This document shows positions 7,672 to 16,370 of a stretch of 64,000 nucleotides of DNA, in pieces. Below the pieces are notes generated by a model, which was given only the letters and a program-made list of their open reading frames with translations, had not been told where the DNA came from and did not search any database. Made by a program: the position numbers and the translations under genes. The stretch is from Granulicella aggregans. GTDB taxonomy: Bacteria; Acidobacteriota; Terriglobia; Terriglobales; Acidobacteriaceae. The stretch covers positions 1 through 64,000 of the forward strand of contig NZ_JAGSYE010000003.1 in NCBI RefSeq assembly GCF_025685565.1, read 5' to 3'. Position 1 is the first letter of the stretch, and each line of letters opens with the position of its first letter.

Positions 7672-8535
7672 ATGAAGTCAACGACTATGATTTGTGAGCT
7701 GTGTTCGTTTTTCCGGATGGCCTCTCCCTTTCCTCGGCAGCTTTCTTTGATCTTAGCTTTTTGGTGTGTGGCCGCTGCGGCAAGAGCGCAGACCATTCCG
7801 GAGGGCCAGATTAGCGGATCGCGTGAGATGTCGAGCAGTGCCGCCCCGATGGCACTACCTGATTCCCCGACTCCTGTTTCACTTATGGGTTTGAGCGATA
7901 CGCCCGCTTCGAGCACAGCGCAGAACGTGGGGAGCGGTCTTCAATATCCGCCCCGTACCGTCCGTACCAGTCATTTGGACAATCTGATCGACCCGCAAGA
8001 GGTGGCTCCCAAGCCCAGCGCGAGCGATAAAGTTGGAATGGGGCTCAAAGCATCTGTGTCCCCGTTTGCAGCAATTGGATGGATAGGGTCGGCGACATAC
8101 TCTGAGACCTTCAATCGGAGCCCCAACTACGGACAGTCAGCGAAGAACTACGGGCAGCGTCTTGGAGCCGCGGCCGCCCGCGCGAGTTCCGAAGGCATCT
8201 TCTCTACATCAGTTATTGCTCCCATCCTGCACGAAGACCCGCGTTACTTTGTGGAAGGGCCGGGGCATTCCGGCCTTCGCAGAACTGGGTACGCCCTCTC
8301 CCGAGTGCTGTTCACGAAGACAGACGACGGCCGCAGCACGATCAACTATGCACTTCTGAGCGGCAACGCCATCGGTGCCGGACTGACACAGACCTACTAC
8401 CCGGCGGGGAACCGCAACTTTCACGGGACGGTGACTACCTTCGGCATTTCTCTGGCTGGCTCGGGCGTCAAATATCTGTTCGAGGAGTTTTTCTATAAGC
8501 AGGCGTCTATTGCCCAGTTGAAGAGCAGATTCTAA
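7672..8535 (+). CDS. Secreted or outer-membrane protein of unknown function
   Basis: The start at ATG 7672 is chosen because AAAGGTGG lies five to ten bases upstream; the frame is open back to 7585. The product has 287 residues. A signal peptide with the hydrophobic core LSLILAFWCVAAAARAQ ends near residue 40. A low-complexity S/P/A-rich segment (40-110) leads into a conserved-looking domain with many aromatic and glycine residues (SPFAAIGWIGSATYSETFN, HEDPRYF, GTVTTFGISLAGSGVKYLFEEFF). This style is common in acidobacterial outer membrane or periplasmic proteins without known function. Convergent with the MbfA-like gene. Confidence 0.7.
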   Translation: MKSTTMICELCSFFRMASPFPRQLSLILAFWCVAAAARAQTIPEGQISGSREMSSSAAPMALPDSPTPVSLMGLSDTPASSTAQNVGSGLQYPPRTVRTSHLDNLIDPQEVAPKPSASDKVGMGLKASVSPFAAIGWIGSATYSETFNRSPNYGQSAKNYGQRLGAAAARASSEGIFSTSVIAPILHEDPRYFVEGPGHSGLRRTGYALSRVLFTKTDDGRSTINYALLSGNAIGAGLTQTYYPAGNRNFHGTVTTFGISLAGSGVKYLFEEFFYKQASIAQLKSRF

Positions 8536-8589
8536 GGATGTGTTCTGCCATAAGAACCGCAGCCTTTGAACGAGGCCCAAACACTTCTG

Positions 8590-9792
8590 CTACCCGCCGC
8601 CGAGTTTGCCAAGCCCGATCCCGATCACATACGTAACGACACCTTCTAACGCGCCAATCCAAGTCATCTCGAAGCCGCTCGCCCACCAGGAACGGATGGT
8701 GATGAGCGACTTCGCTGCCCCAACAGCGAAGTGTGCAAAGAGAGAAACGATGGCCGCAACGATAACCGCCGGAATGCCGTTCAAGAAGAAAAAGGGGATG
8801 ATCGGGATAAAAGCGCCGACCGCCGTGGATAGGGCTCCGGAGACCGCTGAGACCATGGGTTTGCTCAGCCCCTCTTCGGTGGTGCTAAGACGTTCCCTCG
8901 CAAGCGCCTTGATGAGCTGGTTCTTGTCCCTCGCGATATGTTCCACAAACCGTTTCGCATCTTCCTCAGGAAAGCCACGAATCTGATAGCTGAGAGATAG
9001 TATCTCTTGCGCCTCGGCCTCATTATCCTCGACGGCTTCCTTCTCTCGTGCAAATTCTGCTTCGTAGATCTCCCGCTCGCTCTTGGCCGCGAGATACGCG
9101 CCAGAACCCATCGACAATGCGCTCGCAACCATGCCCGCAAGACCTGCGATGAGAACGAAATGGCTGTTGCCGAGGGTCGCCCCAGATACTCCGGACACGA
9201 TGCCGAAGATTGACCCCAGTCCATCATTGATCCCGTAGATCGCGTCGCCCACCCAGCCTGCTGCTGGGGAGTGGCCCTTATCGCGCGCGGCCACCAAATC
9301 ATCGAGCGCCGCCTGAGCCTGTTCGGGTGGCAGCGAAGGCAGAGCACCTCGGGAGCGGATAAGATTGCCGAGAGTCGCATAGTGCTCACGTTCGTCGGCG
9401 ATTACCTCCTCAAGAATTGCGATGCTGGGTTCATCTCCAAGTGCCTTGAGTTGCTGGCCATACTTTGCAATATCTCTGCCTTCATCGATCTCAAGTCGTC
9501 GAAGCGCGAGATCAGGACCGCCGACACGATTTGCAAGCGAGTCGGCCTGCCCCGATGGATCTCCTTTGTATGTCGGCTCTATTCCGCCGATTGCTTTGAT
9601 CCGCGCTGCCCATAGCGCCGCATGGTGCTTCTCTGCCATCGCCAGCCCACGGAGCGCATTGCGGCGATGTGGGTCCGGCTCACTCTTGGATAGAGCTGTA
9701 TAGGTGTGGAAACCTTCCATCTCCGCTTGCCAGTTCGCCTCCAATGCGGAAAGAAGTCTCTTGTTGTCTGAAGCTGCCACGTTCTTCTCCAT
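8590..9792 (-). CDS. mbfA: Ferritin-like / VIT1-CCC1 fusion membrane protein (MbfA type)
   Basis: 400 residues in two parts. Residues 10-150 form a rubrerythrin-like four-helix bundle with the iron ligands in EGFH (26-29), EKHH (54-57) and DEREH near 132-136. Residues 180-400 form a VIT1/CCC1-type membrane domain with about five helices (GIVSGVSGAT, GMVASALSMGSGAYLAAKSERE, IPIIPFFFLNG). The fusion matches MbfA of alphaproteobacteria, which exports iron across the inner membrane and protects against iron and peroxide stress; that role is known for those proteins and inferred here. No clear ribosome site precedes the ATG, and I saw no obvious Fur or Irr site upstream. Confidence 0.88.
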   Translation of the reverse strand: MEKNVAASDNKRLLSALEANWQAEMEGFHTYTALSKSEPDPHRRNALRGLAMAEKHHAALWAARIKAIGGIEPTYKGDPSGQADSLANRVGGPDLALRRLEIDEGRDIAKYGQQLKALGDEPSIAILEEVIADEREHYATLGNLIRSRGALPSLPPEQAQAALDDLVAARDKGHSPAAGWVGDAIYGINDGLGSIFGIVSGVSGATLGNSHFVLIAGLAGMVASALSMGSGAYLAAKSEREIYEAEFAREKEAVEDNEAEAQEILSLSYQIRGFPEEDAKRFVEHIARDKNQLIKALARERLSTTEEGLSKPMVSAVSGALSTAVGAFIPIIPFFFLNGIPAVIVAAIVSLFAHFAVGAAKSLITIRSWWASGFEMTWIGALEGVVTYVIGIGLGKLGGG

Positions 9793-9909
9793 TCTTGGGG
9801 CCTTGGCTCTTCGAGAGCGGAACGGTCAGGTGCATCAGTTCCATCGGAGGACTTCTGAATGAGTCCATCTCTTGAGAACAAGCGTCATCGGTCTATAGGC
9901 CGTCGCCCA

Positions 9910-10707
9910 TCAGGGCCGCCAAGGGTGCACATTTAGGTCCCGGGACAACATCAGCTTGAGAGTCCATTTGTCGGACGCTGCGGTCAACCCGTATCCAACA
10001 CCGGTCTCGACGTTCAGACCAAGGAACTTGTTGCCGTTGTAATTCGTCGTGGCCCAGACCTCGTGGAATTGCTTGGAGAGTGGCAGGAAGGCGTGCAGCG
10101 GGCCAAACCCGTCATACTCTTCCCCGGCGAGAGCCCATCGTTCATTGAAGTTGTACGCCACTCTTCCCGAGGGATTGTACTGAAGATTGCCCAGCCCTCC
10201 CGTGTAGTCGGTATCGACAATCGGATTGTAGATAATATCCCATGGCTTCAAATGTAGGCCGATGATTGGCCGGATCTCTGACGTGACCGTTCGGGACTCC
10301 CAATAGTGACGGTTGAAGCTCAACTCAAAGTTGGCTGCGTAGAAGAACTTGTGATCGTGAGCGTTCGGTCGCGCGAACAGTTCGCGAATCTTGAAGCCGT
10401 TAAGGGTCGATCCGTAGTTCTCCGAATAGGGCGAGCTTACCGGGAGATAGAGTCCCTGCTCAAGCCACGGAGTCACGCCGTAGGCGAACTCAGCAGTCAC
10501 CTGATACGAATGATTGGCGACGATTGCCCCAGCATAGTCAGGAGTGGTGCGTCCCTTGGGAGTGAAATTGTTGTGAATCATCAGATTGAAGATTCCTGGA
10601 GGCGCGATCTCCCCGTTATAGACTTGAATTTCGTCGGTCTGCGCCAACATCGCTGCCGGCATCGATATGAGAGCAAGAAGGGACAGTAGCGTCGCACGCA
10701 TCTTCAT
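9910..10707 (-). CDS. Predicted outer membrane beta-barrel protein
   Basis: 265 residues with a Sec signal peptide (about 22 residues, ending AMLAQ). The mature part shows alternating polar/hydrophobic strands with many aromatics (YQVTAEFAYGVTPWLEQGLYLPV, FFYAANFELSFN, RVAYNFNERWALAGEEY) and looks like a small barrel of the kind annotated as phenol-degradation MetA-like or transporter-like. It reads away from the YceI gene's 3' end, 99 bases downstream on the same strand, and could be part of the same transcript. A GGGAG lies 13 bases before the ATG. The substrate is unknown. Confidence 0.7.
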   Translation of the reverse strand: MKMRATLLSLLALISMPAAMLAQTDEIQVYNGEIAPPGIFNLMIHNNFTPKGRTTPDYAGAIVANHSYQVTAEFAYGVTPWLEQGLYLPVSSPYSENYGSTLNGFKIRELFARPNAHDHKFFYAANFELSFNRHYWESRTVTSEIRPIIGLHLKPWDIIYNPIVDTDYTGGLGNLQYNPSGRVAYNFNERWALAGEEYDGFGPLHAFLPLSKQFHEVWATTNYNGNKFLGLNVETGVGYGLTAASDKWTLKLMLSRDLNVHPWRP

Positions 10708-10806
10708 CTTTTGTGGAATCTCCCGGTTGATTCAATCTTCTCAAAGGTACAATCCGCACGGGAAGGCCTGCGACGCACCATGTGCGTGCGAGCAAAATAG
10801 CCGCTG

Positions 10807-11370
10807 TCAGTTCGAAACCTGGCCCACTAAATTGAGGTCGATTGCGACGTCATTCTCGGCCTTCCAGAACAGAAAACTCGGGTTCTTGAGACCCCACTGC
10901 ACGTAGGGAATAACGAAGTGTGCCTTCGCAGTCGCCATCGACCGCTCCATGTGAATCTGCAATGGAATCGTTAGATCATGCGGGGTGCCGAGCAGCGTAA
11001 AGACGCCGCTCACCTGGATTGTCGAATCACCCGATGGGGCGATCGTCCCCGAATACGTCTTTGGAGCAAATGAAACCGTGGTGTACTGATCGACCTTCAA
11101 AATGTCGTTATTCATCTTCCTATCCCGGCTGCCGTTTCCCGTCTTACCACTGCTAGCTAGGACGATCACCACCCCCGATATCTTGGAAGCAGCACGGTCG
11201 AAGTCGACCGATCCGGAATGTACGTGGAAGGTGCCGTTCACGATCTCGTGCGTCGTGTTGAGCTTGATCTTGACCTCGCTCGCATCGGGATTTACAGCGA
11301 AGGTTTGATGCTGGCCGAGCGCGGCCGGAGCAAGGAAGACAGCAAGAGTTATCACAGCGAAGACTTTCAT
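10807..11370 (-). CDS. YceI-family periplasmic lipid-binding protein
   Basis: 187 residues from ATG 11370, chosen because CCAGGAGAG lies directly upstream and a signal peptide follows (MKVFAVITLAVFLAPAALGQ); the frame is open to 11439 but that would overlap the flavoprotein gene. The mature part has the YceI pattern: FAVNPDASEVKIKLNTTHEIVNGTF, MNNDILKVDQYTTVSF, GVFTLLGTPHDLTIPLQI. YceI proteins form a lipocalin-like barrel that binds isoprenoid quinones or other amphiphiles. Here it follows the flavoprotein gene by 43 bases, which suggests that its ligand could be the lipid product of the nearby type III PKS pathway (inference). Confidence 0.88.
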   Translation of the reverse strand: MKVFAVITLAVFLAPAALGQHQTFAVNPDASEVKIKLNTTHEIVNGTFHVHSGSVDFDRAASKISGVVIVLASSGKTGNGSRDRKMNNDILKVDQYTTVSFAPKTYSGTIAPSGDSTIQVSGVFTLLGTPHDLTIPLQIHMERSMATAKAHFVIPYVQWGLKNPSFLFWKAENDVAIDLNLVGQVSN

Positions 11371-11413
11371 TGCATCTCTCCTGGGCACATTGGCTACTGA
11401 TGTAATTGCGGTA

Positions 11414-12544
11414 TCAGCCAGCGACTGTCTGTGCTGCAATGGCGGCAGGCTGAGTGACCCGTGTGAGTTTCGCTGTTACGCGCATCGCGCCGGGCCAGAT
11501 CCTCAAACAGAACGGCAATACAGCGCGCGCAAATGAGTTGGTTAGGCCATCAGCCGCGATCTCGGCAAGCCGCATCTGCGGGAGCATGGCAGAGCGCAGT
11601 TTTGACTGGAAAGCCGGGGCCGATTCTCCGGCAAGATAGGAAGCTGCGCCCCGACGCGCAGTATGCAGGGCGATGGAGATGCCATCGCCCGTGAACGAAG
11701 GGATGACAGCTGCCTGGTCGCCGATACAGTAGAGCCCATCTTCTGTTTCCCGTCGCAGGTAGCCGTATGGGATATGAGTGACGGTGATAGGTTTTTCGAG
11801 CTGCGGCTCTGCACCATCAAGCCGCATCGCGAGGTGGGGACAGTCCTCTTGCATCTTCGCGAGCAGGCCCTCCCATCGAAGACCCGCACGCGCAAAGTAT
11901 CGCCGTTGCACCACGCAGCAGAAGTTCACAACGCCGTCTTCCACGGGTTGGACGCCTCCGTACCCACCGGCATAGAGCGTCAACTCCGAGGCATCTGCCA
12001 GATCCGCAGTCTGCGCGGCAGACAGCCGGTAGTACATCTTGAAGGCGACCCATTGATGAGGATCTTTTGGACGGCCATGGCCGCGCAGGTCATGCTTCCC
12101 GGTGGCGAGAAACGCGGTTGGAGCTTGGAAGGTGCTTCCGTCGACGAGCGTGGCCTGCCAGAGATCGTTGGTTGTGCGACCGAACAACTGAACACTGCGC
12201 CCTCGCTCGACTCGGACACCCGCGGCGATGGCTTCGGCGATGAGTGCCGTATCAAGCGCCTTGCGCGTGAGCGAAGCGGCCGGAAAGGGTAGAGGAGCCT
12301 CCGCAGCTCGCCTTGCCGCAGCAAGGCGAACGTGATTCAGGGGCACGGCACCAAGGGAGGCTACGTTGATCCCAAGCGCGTGCAGATCTTCAAGGGCCTC
12401 ACCACTTAGGAACTCTCCGCAGACCTTATGTTGCGGCGTCGGCTCGCGTTCGATCAGCGTGACGCTCCGTCCCCTCCGGGCGAGTGCGATAGAAGCTGCA
12501 CATCCCGCCACTCCACCACCAACGATCAATACTTCGTCTTGCAA
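11414..12544 (-). CDS. FAD-dependent oxidoreductase (geranylgeranyl reductase-like)
   Basis: 376 residues. The FAD-binding motif VLIVGGGVAGCAASIALARRG is at about 5-25 with the acidic ribose-binding residue in LIERE, and the second FAD motif GLYCIGDQAAVIPSFTGDGISIAL sits near 277-300. It belongs to the group of FAD monooxygenases and geranylgeranyl reductase-like enzymes that accompany type III polyketide synthases, where they hydroxylate or oxidise the aromatic ring (as SrsC does with alkylresorcinols). The start is a TTG at 12544 behind an AGGAG site. It probably acts with the synthase and methyltransferase at 14254-16006, although one opposite-strand gene lies between. Confidence 0.88.
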   Translation of the reverse strand: MQDEVLIVGGGVAGCAASIALARRGRSVTLIEREPTPQHKVCGEFLSGEALEDLHALGINVASLGAVPLNHVRLAAARRAAEAPLPFPAASLTRKALDTALIAEAIAAGVRVERGRSVQLFGRTTNDLWQATLVDGSTFQAPTAFLATGKHDLRGHGRPKDPHQWVAFKMYYRLSAAQTADLADASELTLYAGGYGGVQPVEDGVVNFCCVVQRRYFARAGLRWEGLLAKMQEDCPHLAMRLDGAEPQLEKPITVTHIPYGYLRRETEDGLYCIGDQAAVIPSFTGDGISIALHTARRGAASYLAGESAPAFQSKLRSAMLPQMRLAEIAADGLTNSFARAVLPFCLRIWPGAMRVTAKLTRVTQPAAIAAQTVAG

Positions 12545-12708
12545 AGGTTTCTCTCCTAGTATCTGTATCTACACTCAGTCTGAAACGGACTCCACCCCTA
12601 GTAGACGTCGAGAAGGCTGCTCGGTGCATCATTCTGTACAAATCGTCATTTAGAGGTCTGCAGGCCGCAGGTCTCACAGTGCGTCTAAGGTGATAGAACG
12701 AGGTATTG

Positions 12709-13488
12709 ATGAGGCGAAATGATCTCCTGCTGCTGGCTTTGCTGGCAATCGCGTTGGATCCCGCAGCACCGGCTAAACCGATTCCAGTAAGGCACGTCCA
12801 ACGGCCAATGCATCGTTTTATGGTGGCTCGCTCCGAGGCCGGCAAAACCATCGCAAATGGTGAGTTTTCTCAGTCCGTGCAGGGCGACGAAGTGACGATG
12901 CGTATGACCTATAAGTTTGTGGATGGCTCCATTGATGATGAGACCACGACCTACCGGCAGCAGGGTACATTTCGATTAGTACGCAATCATCACATACAGA
13001 AGGGGCCGTTCTTCACAAAGCCCATCGATTTTTCAGTAGAAGCCGCTACCGGCATAGCGACCAGCCGCACAGCCGACAGCAAGGGCAACCTACACGTCGA
13101 GAGCAAGCACATGGACCTACCGGCCGATCTGGCAAATGGCTTCGTCGGGACATTGCTGTTGAACGTACCTCACAACACGTCGCCGTTTCGGGCGGCGATG
13201 CTGGCGCCAGTTGGCGGGGGACGGTTGGTTCAACTTCTGATCTCACCGGATAGCGAGCAGGCGGTTAACTTGGAAGGACAAACCGTAAAGGCTACAGTGT
13301 TTCGAATTCATCCGGAGTTGGGTGGTGTCGTGAGGTTGATCGCGCGGCTGCTTGGCCTTGAGCCGAAAGATGTGATGGTGTGGGTACTGGAGGGTGATGA
13401 GCCTGCGGTGGCGGTAATTGTCGGACAGCTTGGAGGGTACGGACCCGTCGTCAGCTCGGACCTCGTCGGGACCAGATTCGAGAAATAG
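12709..13488 (+). CDS. Secreted protein of unknown function
   Basis: 259 residues beginning at ATG 12709 with a GAGG site (12699-12703) just upstream. Residues 1-23 look like a signal peptide (DLLLLALLAIALDPAAPA). The rest is a mixed alpha/beta protein with repeated charged strands (FSQSVQGDEVTMRMTYKFVDGS, THHIQKGPFF-like region, and a C-terminal GVVRLIARLLGLEPKDVMVWVLEGDEPAVAVIVGQLGGYGPVV). No family recognised. It lies on the opposite strand between the two halves of the type III PKS region, divergent from the flavoprotein gene (164 bases) and convergent with the DUF2306 gene (29 bases). Confidence 0.75.
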   Translation: MRRNDLLLLALLAIALDPAAPAKPIPVRHVQRPMHRFMVARSEAGKTIANGEFSQSVQGDEVTMRMTYKFVDGSIDDETTTYRQQGTFRLVRNHHIQKGPFFTKPIDFSVEAATGIATSRTADSKGNLHVESKHMDLPADLANGFVGTLLLNVPHNTSPFRAAMLAPVGGGRLVQLLISPDSEQAVNLEGQTVKATVFRIHPELGGVVRLIARLLGLEPKDVMVWVLEGDEPAVAVIVGQLGGYGPVVSSDLVGTRFEK

Positions 13489-13517
13489 GGAGTTTCGGCA
13501 TCTTCACTGGAAGACCG

Positions 13518-14156
13518 TCAGTCACGACGTGTGGTGAGCTCGTGCCAGTTGAGGCCGAGATCGACGATCAGCAGCGAAGCAAGCGTGAAGGCAATCACGC
13601 CCACCGCGGACAAGACATCGCCTAAATGGCTCCAATAACGCGGCCACAGGTTGAGCACGCGGCTGGAGACGAAGGTAAAGGTCACCGCATAGGAGCGCGC
13701 CATCCATTGGCGATGCTGGATGATCTGGCGATTGCGCGCAGTGATGAGGGCGGCAGTAGTGCAGACCATCCAGGCGGCAGCCTGCATGGAGGTTCCCGGG
13801 AGCCCTGGACGTCCGGCTGCCAGAGCGATTCCCGTGAACGAACCAACAAACACAGAGATTACGTAGACGCGGCCAAGCACTCGATGCAGTTGCAGATAAC
13901 GCTGCCGAATCCGCGAAGAGAAGTTGAGCGGCCCAATCAAAAGAGCAAACGTTCCAGCGAGCGTATGCGGGATCAGCAGATGACGGTCAGCAATGACCTG
14001 CAGGCGATACGTATGGTACATCGGATAATCGGTGACGAGCAGCAGCTCTGAAGTTATAAAGACGAAGAGAACGATGAGACCAAGCGAAACCCACAGAGTC
14101 GTCTTGAATCTCGAAGCAGCTGTAGTGGGCGCTATCAGAGTGGAAATCGGCATCAT
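13518..14156 (-). CDS. DUF2306 integral membrane protein
   Basis: 212 residues with about six membrane helices. The family signature is clear: HTLAGTFALLIGPLNFSSRIRQRYLQLHRVLGRVYVISVFVGS at about 64-106, with conserved H, GP, R-x-R, LHR and GR-Y, and a later HRQWMARSYA stretch. DUF2306 proteins are uncharacterised; the histidines on both sides of helices suggest possible haem or quinone binding (inference). ATG 14156 overlaps the stop of the 36-residue microprotein; a second ATG follows at once. It is the last gene of the type III PKS operon. Confidence 0.85.
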   Translation of the reverse strand: MMPISTLIAPTTAASRFKTTLWVSLGLIVLFVFITSELLLVTDYPMYHTYRLQVIADRHLLIPHTLAGTFALLIGPLNFSSRIRQRYLQLHRVLGRVYVISVFVGSFTGIALAAGRPGLPGTSMQAAAWMVCTTAALITARNRQIIQHRQWMARSYAVTFTFVSSRVLNLWPRYWSHLGDVLSAVGVIAFTLASLLIVDLGLNWHELTTRRD

Positions 14157-14263
14157 TTCCCTCTCAGAGAAGCAGATAGTACGAGGTATGCCACGAAGAC
14201 GACAGGAACAATAGACCTTCTTCGTCGAACGAGATTCTTCAACAGACCCGGCCTCACTTCCAT
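14153..14263 (-). CDS. 36-residue single-helix membrane microprotein
   Basis: A short frame fills the gap between the methyltransferase and DUF2306 genes. Its ATG (14263-14261) lies ten bases inside the end of the methyltransferase gene and its TGA (14155-14153) overlaps the ATG of the next gene, so it is positioned for translational coupling on both sides. The peptide has a basic N-terminal part (RRRR) and one hydrophobic segment (SIVPVVFVAYLVLSA) and ends SLRGK, as expected of a one-pass N-in membrane peptide. No family recognised. An alternative is that it is only a read-through linker that couples the neighbouring genes. Confidence 0.45.
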   Translation of the reverse strand: MEVRPGLLKNLVRRRRSIVPVVFVAYLVLSASLRGK

Positions 14264-14967
14264 CGCCCCACGCATAACCGTCCCGGTCGCCACTTCTCCA
14301 CTGTCACTGCCTCTTGCGGAACTTCCGCCGCAGCCAGAAGGCGTACCCAATCTTCTTTACGGAAGGCGCGTCGGAACGACACCGGCCCATCATGCCGCAC
14401 CAGCCAGTGCCACCGCACCCACCCAAACATGCGGCTGCTTCTCTTCGACCGCTCCAGATCGTTGACGAACCAACCCACCTGCACGGTCGCTTCCATCCAC
14501 CGCAGCAGCGAGACGATCTCCTCGTCCTCCAGATGATGTGCCATCAGCGAACTAACGACGATGTCCACCGGCTTCTCCGGCCGATACAGCATCGCATCGC
14601 CGGTTACCCACGTAATTCCCAGCTCTTTCGGCGTGGACTCGACTGCCGCTCGCGCGGCATAGGGATTCAAGTCGATTCCGGTCAACCGCACCGCAATTCC
14701 CTTTCGTTCCGCCCATCTCGCAATCTGCCGCAACATATCTCCACCGCCGCAGCCCACATCGACAATGTGTACTGGATCACTTGATGTGGGGACCACCTGA
14801 TCCAGCCAGGTCAGCGTTGGTCGATAACCTAGTAACCACCGGTTGACTGTCTCCAGACTTCTCATGCAGGCACGGAAGTCCTCGTAACTCACGTCTCCAT
14901 CCATCAGCTCCGGCAGATCGCTCGGAGAGACTCGCTGGCTGAAGTCGATCTCTCTACTAGACCACAT
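14254..14967 (-). CDS. Class I SAM methyltransferase of a type III PKS cluster
   Basis: 237 residues. SAM motif HIVDVGCGGGDMLRQIARW at about 67-85, TGIDLNPYA near 96-104, and SSLMAHHLED with the post-II segment near 139-148. In bacterial type III PKS operons (for example srsA-srsB in Streptomyces) the partner methyltransferase O- or C-methylates the phenolic lipid or pyrone; the same role is inferred here. Its ATG overlaps the stop of the synthase gene by 11 bases (ATG 14967, synthase TAG 14959-14957). Its own end overlaps the start of the microprotein. The region is highly biased in codon use like its neighbours, with no sign of recent transfer. Confidence 0.88.
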   Translation of the reverse strand: MWSSREIDFSQRVSPSDLPELMDGDVSYEDFRACMRSLETVNRWLLGYRPTLTWLDQVVPTSSDPVHIVDVGCGGGDMLRQIARWAERKGIAVRLTGIDLNPYAARAAVESTPKELGITWVTGDAMLYRPEKPVDIVVSSLMAHHLEDEEIVSLLRWMEATVQVGWFVNDLERSKRSSRMFGWVRWHWLVRHDGPVSFRRAFRKEDWVRLLAAAEVPQEAVTVEKWRPGRLCVGRWK

Positions 14968-16006
14968 GGAATCGCATCGTCTCCGCTGTCAGGCCCGGCC
15001 CAAACGACATCGCACACCCATGCTGCCCCGGACGTGCATCCTGCATGATTCGCTGCAACACAAACATCACCGTCGCCGACGACATATTACCGAAGCGCGA
15101 CAGCACCTCTCGCGATGCCGCCAGTGCATCGGCTCGCAGCCCCAACGCCGTCTCTACCGCGTCCAGCACCGACCTTCCACCGGGATGCACTGCCCATAGG
15201 TCAATGTCATCACGCTCCGCCATCAGCTCGCCTCCATGTAACGCTCGACCCAACTCCGCCGGCACCTTGCCGGACAGCAGCATGTCGAAGCCCAGTCCGC
15301 CGATCTTCCAGGTAATCAGCCCACGCGTCTCCGGCACCATTACCGCCTTGAAGCTGTCCAAAGCGAAGCCCTGCTTGCGCGCTGAAACCAGGCTCGCCGC
15401 GGCCCCATCGGCAAAGACGAGGAAGGAAAGCACCTGTTCCAGCTCCTGCGTCTCCTGGAAGTGCAGCGTACACAACTCAAGGTTCAACATCAGCACAGTC
15501 GCCTCCGGCTCCGAGCGCATAATGTGCCGCGCCAGCTTCAGTGCATTGATCGCAGCATAGCACCCCATGAATCCAATCATCGTGCGTTCCACGGTTGAGG
15601 ACAAGCCAAGGTGCTCAACGATCTCAAAGTCCAGCCCCGGCGCATAGAGCCCTGTGCAGCAGGTCACCAGGACGTGCGTCACACTAGCTCGCTCCTCTTC
15701 ACTCAGTGCAAGCCGGTCTACTGCCTTCCGCATCAGCACCGGAGCGCTCTGTTCAAAGAGCTTCATACGTCGCGAAGTGTCGGGAAAATTGCCGAGTTGA
15801 TAGAACTCATTCGCATCATTCGGAGTGCCTTTTTGCGGGTCGAGAAAGGAATAGCGATGCGCGATCTCGGCGCGGCTCGACATTCGGCGAAAGACCGTGC
15901 GCAGCCGTGGGTCAGTCAGCATCTTCTCTGCGAAGAAGACGAACGCGTCATGCACATTGTGCTCAGGTACGGCAGTAGCGATGCGGTTCAAATAAGCCGT
16001 AGTCAA
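14957..16006 (-). CDS. Type III polyketide synthase (chalcone/alkylresorcinol synthase family)
   Basis: 349-residue homodimeric ketosynthase that condenses an acyl-CoA starter with malonyl-CoA. The catalytic triad is visible: C149 in GFMGCYAA, H274 in WAVHPGGRS and N307 in FGNMSSAT; the family C-terminus is SFGPGLTAETM. CCTGLYAPGLD near 116-126 is also typical. The start is a TTG at 16006, with no good ribosome site, and no alternative exists before a stop. The starter unit cannot be told from sequence; association with a flavoprotein, a methyltransferase and YceI points to a long-chain phenolic lipid or alkylpyrone (inference). First gene of the operon 16006 to 13518. Confidence 0.94.
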   Translation of the reverse strand: MTTAYLNRIATAVPEHNVHDAFVFFAEKMLTDPRLRTVFRRMSSRAEIAHRYSFLDPQKGTPNDANEFYQLGNFPDTSRRMKLFEQSAPVLMRKAVDRLALSEEERASVTHVLVTCCTGLYAPGLDFEIVEHLGLSSTVERTMIGFMGCYAAINALKLARHIMRSEPEATVLMLNLELCTLHFQETQELEQVLSFLVFADGAAASLVSARKQGFALDSFKAVMVPETRGLITWKIGGLGFDMLLSGKVPAELGRALHGGELMAERDDIDLWAVHPGGRSVLDAVETALGLRADALAASREVLSRFGNMSSATVMFVLQRIMQDARPGQHGCAMSFGPGLTAETMRFHVV

Positions 16007-16370
16007 GCGGTAGTGGCCCTCAGCCCTGAGTATAGGACTCTCGTCGTTGGATGGTGGTCCTTGGGAAAGCTGGACAATGAAGAGACGGCAATTCAGTGGA
16101 AGGCGACGACTTGAGAGCGAGCTCCGAATTCTAGATACAAGAGCTACTCATTGAGACGAGACCCATCCTCTTTTGATAGCACTTCGCCATGGACGAACGG
16201 GATGACGATTTGTTCATAGATGGCGTAATAGCTGAAGACGTTCGTAGATTCCATGGGCTGCCGTGCTACGTTACAGATCAGTAAGTTCAATGTGCGATGT
16301 AAAGAACGGACGAACTCACGTTCCTACGCTCAGTCTGAGGTCTATATATCGCCTAAAATCGACAGCCAAA
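16007..16370. other. Intergenic region upstream of the PKS operon and PepSY-like gene
   Basis: Divergent upstream region of about 360 bases. It should hold the promoter for the PKS operon and that of the gene at 16371; CTATATATC at 16342-16350 is a possible -10 area for the latter. A 36-codon minus-strand frame (16254-16144) exists but lacks a ribosome site. Nothing else recognised. Confidence 0.5.

Noticed and set aside
12070-12083. Short palindrome CGGCCATGGCCG
   Set aside because: It lies inside the flavoprotein coding sequence and is explained by GC-rich codons.
16144-16254. 36-codon minus-strand frame upstream of the type III PKS gene
   Set aside because: No ribosome site, no coupling to a neighbour and no family; unlike the 36-codon frame at 14153-14263.
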